Source: Streptomyces sp. CB02923
GTDB lineage: Bacteria; Actinomycetota; Actinomycetes; Streptomycetales; Streptomycetaceae
DNA length: 64,000 bases
Assembly (NCBI RefSeq): GCF_001905005.1
Contig: NZ_LWKZ01000027.1
Location: forward strand, 657,892 to 721,891
Direction of reading: 5' to 3'
A program made the position numbers and the translations under genes. A model generated the notes under the pieces. That model was not told the DNA's origin and did no database searches. It was given only the letters and a program-made list of their open reading frames with translations. Each line of letters begins with the position of its first letter. Within the stretch, counting starts at the first letter, position 1. Shown here piece by piece: positions 63,532 through 64,000 of this stretch.

Positions 63532-63650
63532 GTTCGGCGGCGTCCTACTCTCCCACAGGGTCCCCCCTGCAGTACCATCGGCGCTGAAAGGCTTAGCTTC
63601 CGGGTTCGAAATGTAACCGGGCGTTTCCCTAACGCAATGACCACCGAAAC
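63532..63650 (-). rRNA. rrf: 5S ribosomal RNA
   Basis: Read on the minus strand it begins GTTTCGGTGGTCATTGCG and ends GAGTAGGACGCCGCCGAAC, the typical Streptomyces 5S ends that pair with each other. The internal CCGATGGTACTGCAGGGGGG is also typical. It is complete; the exact ends may shift by a base or two. Confidence 0.95.
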
Positions 63651-63771
63651 CCTATCGGGTTCTAGCGAACAAGCACACTTTTCAATTGATGAAATCAAAC
63701 AGTGGAACTTGGTTCAACCGACGTTGCGACTGTTCGCAACCCGGGAACCACACAGTGGACGCGAGCAACTG

Positions 63772-64000
<229 letters not shown>

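Overview
The window is a high-GC (about 72%) actinobacterial chromosome segment, almost certainly Streptomyces. The evidence is abundant GTG starts, tightly overlapping GTGA/ATGA gene junctions, the combination of Rpf-type cell-wall hydrolases, ScpAB, ParA, Ald, PyrG, RecN, NadK and TlyA in the order I recall from Streptomyces core chromosomes, and a desferrioxamine cluster with DmdR/IdeR-type iron boxes. Assignments come from reading protein motifs by eye; no database search was run.

Layout. (1) 1-8 kb: a truncated gene, a branched-chain-type ABC importer (lipoprotein receptor, a fused LivH-LivM-LivG polypeptide and a LivF ATPase with an altered Walker A), an MTB12-like lipoprotein, then two Rpf-like hydrolases. 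(2) 8.6-21.9 kb: conserved housekeeping block, mostly minus strand: der, plsC-like, cmk, tyrA, aroH, YidB-like, an ADP-ribosylglycohydrolase, rluB, scpB, scpA, then a 760-bp intergenic region with a large inverted repeat and stem-loops, then a ribbon-helix-helix-like gene coupled to parA. (3) 22.3-30.7 kb: ald, a STAND/TPR protein, nudF, pyrG and a GH15 enzyme. (4) 30.8-38 kb: an accessory beta-glucan module (GH64 plus GH16, divergent LacI regulator, palindromic operator), a PucR regulator, a LysE exporter and a glycosyltransferase. (5) 38.4-47.4 kb: recN, then a plus-strand accessory block (FtsX-type permease, S41 peptidase, CPBP protease) separating recN from nadK-tlyA, then a small SCP-2 protein. 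(6) 47.5-61.1 kb: an iron regulon with a siderophore ABC importer, binding lipoprotein, siderophore-interacting reductase and desABCD, interrupted only by a NagD-like HAD phosphatase and a DUF1015 protein. (7) 61.2-64 kb: a 728-residue protein with a very repetitive Arg/Asp/Gly-rich half and a TPR-like half, directly downstream of a ribosomal RNA operon entering from the right edge (5S complete, 23S partial, minus strand).

How the genes work together. desABCD make desferrioxamine from lysine, the importer and SIP reductase recover iron from the ferric complex, and two near-consensus iron boxes (50713-50731 and 55597-55615) probably coordinate both. The glucanases and their LacI regulator form a substrate-inducible degradation unit. 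ScpAB, the ParA-like protein and its DNA-binding-like partner sit together and suggest a chromosome-organisation locus. The most unusual items are the 62-bp inverted repeat beside scpA/parA, the permease-protease block splitting recN from nadK, the nested operator/hairpin at the ADP-ribosylglycohydrolase gene, and the low-complexity protein beside the rRNA operon. No CRISPR array, insertion sequence, prophage or tRNA gene was seen.
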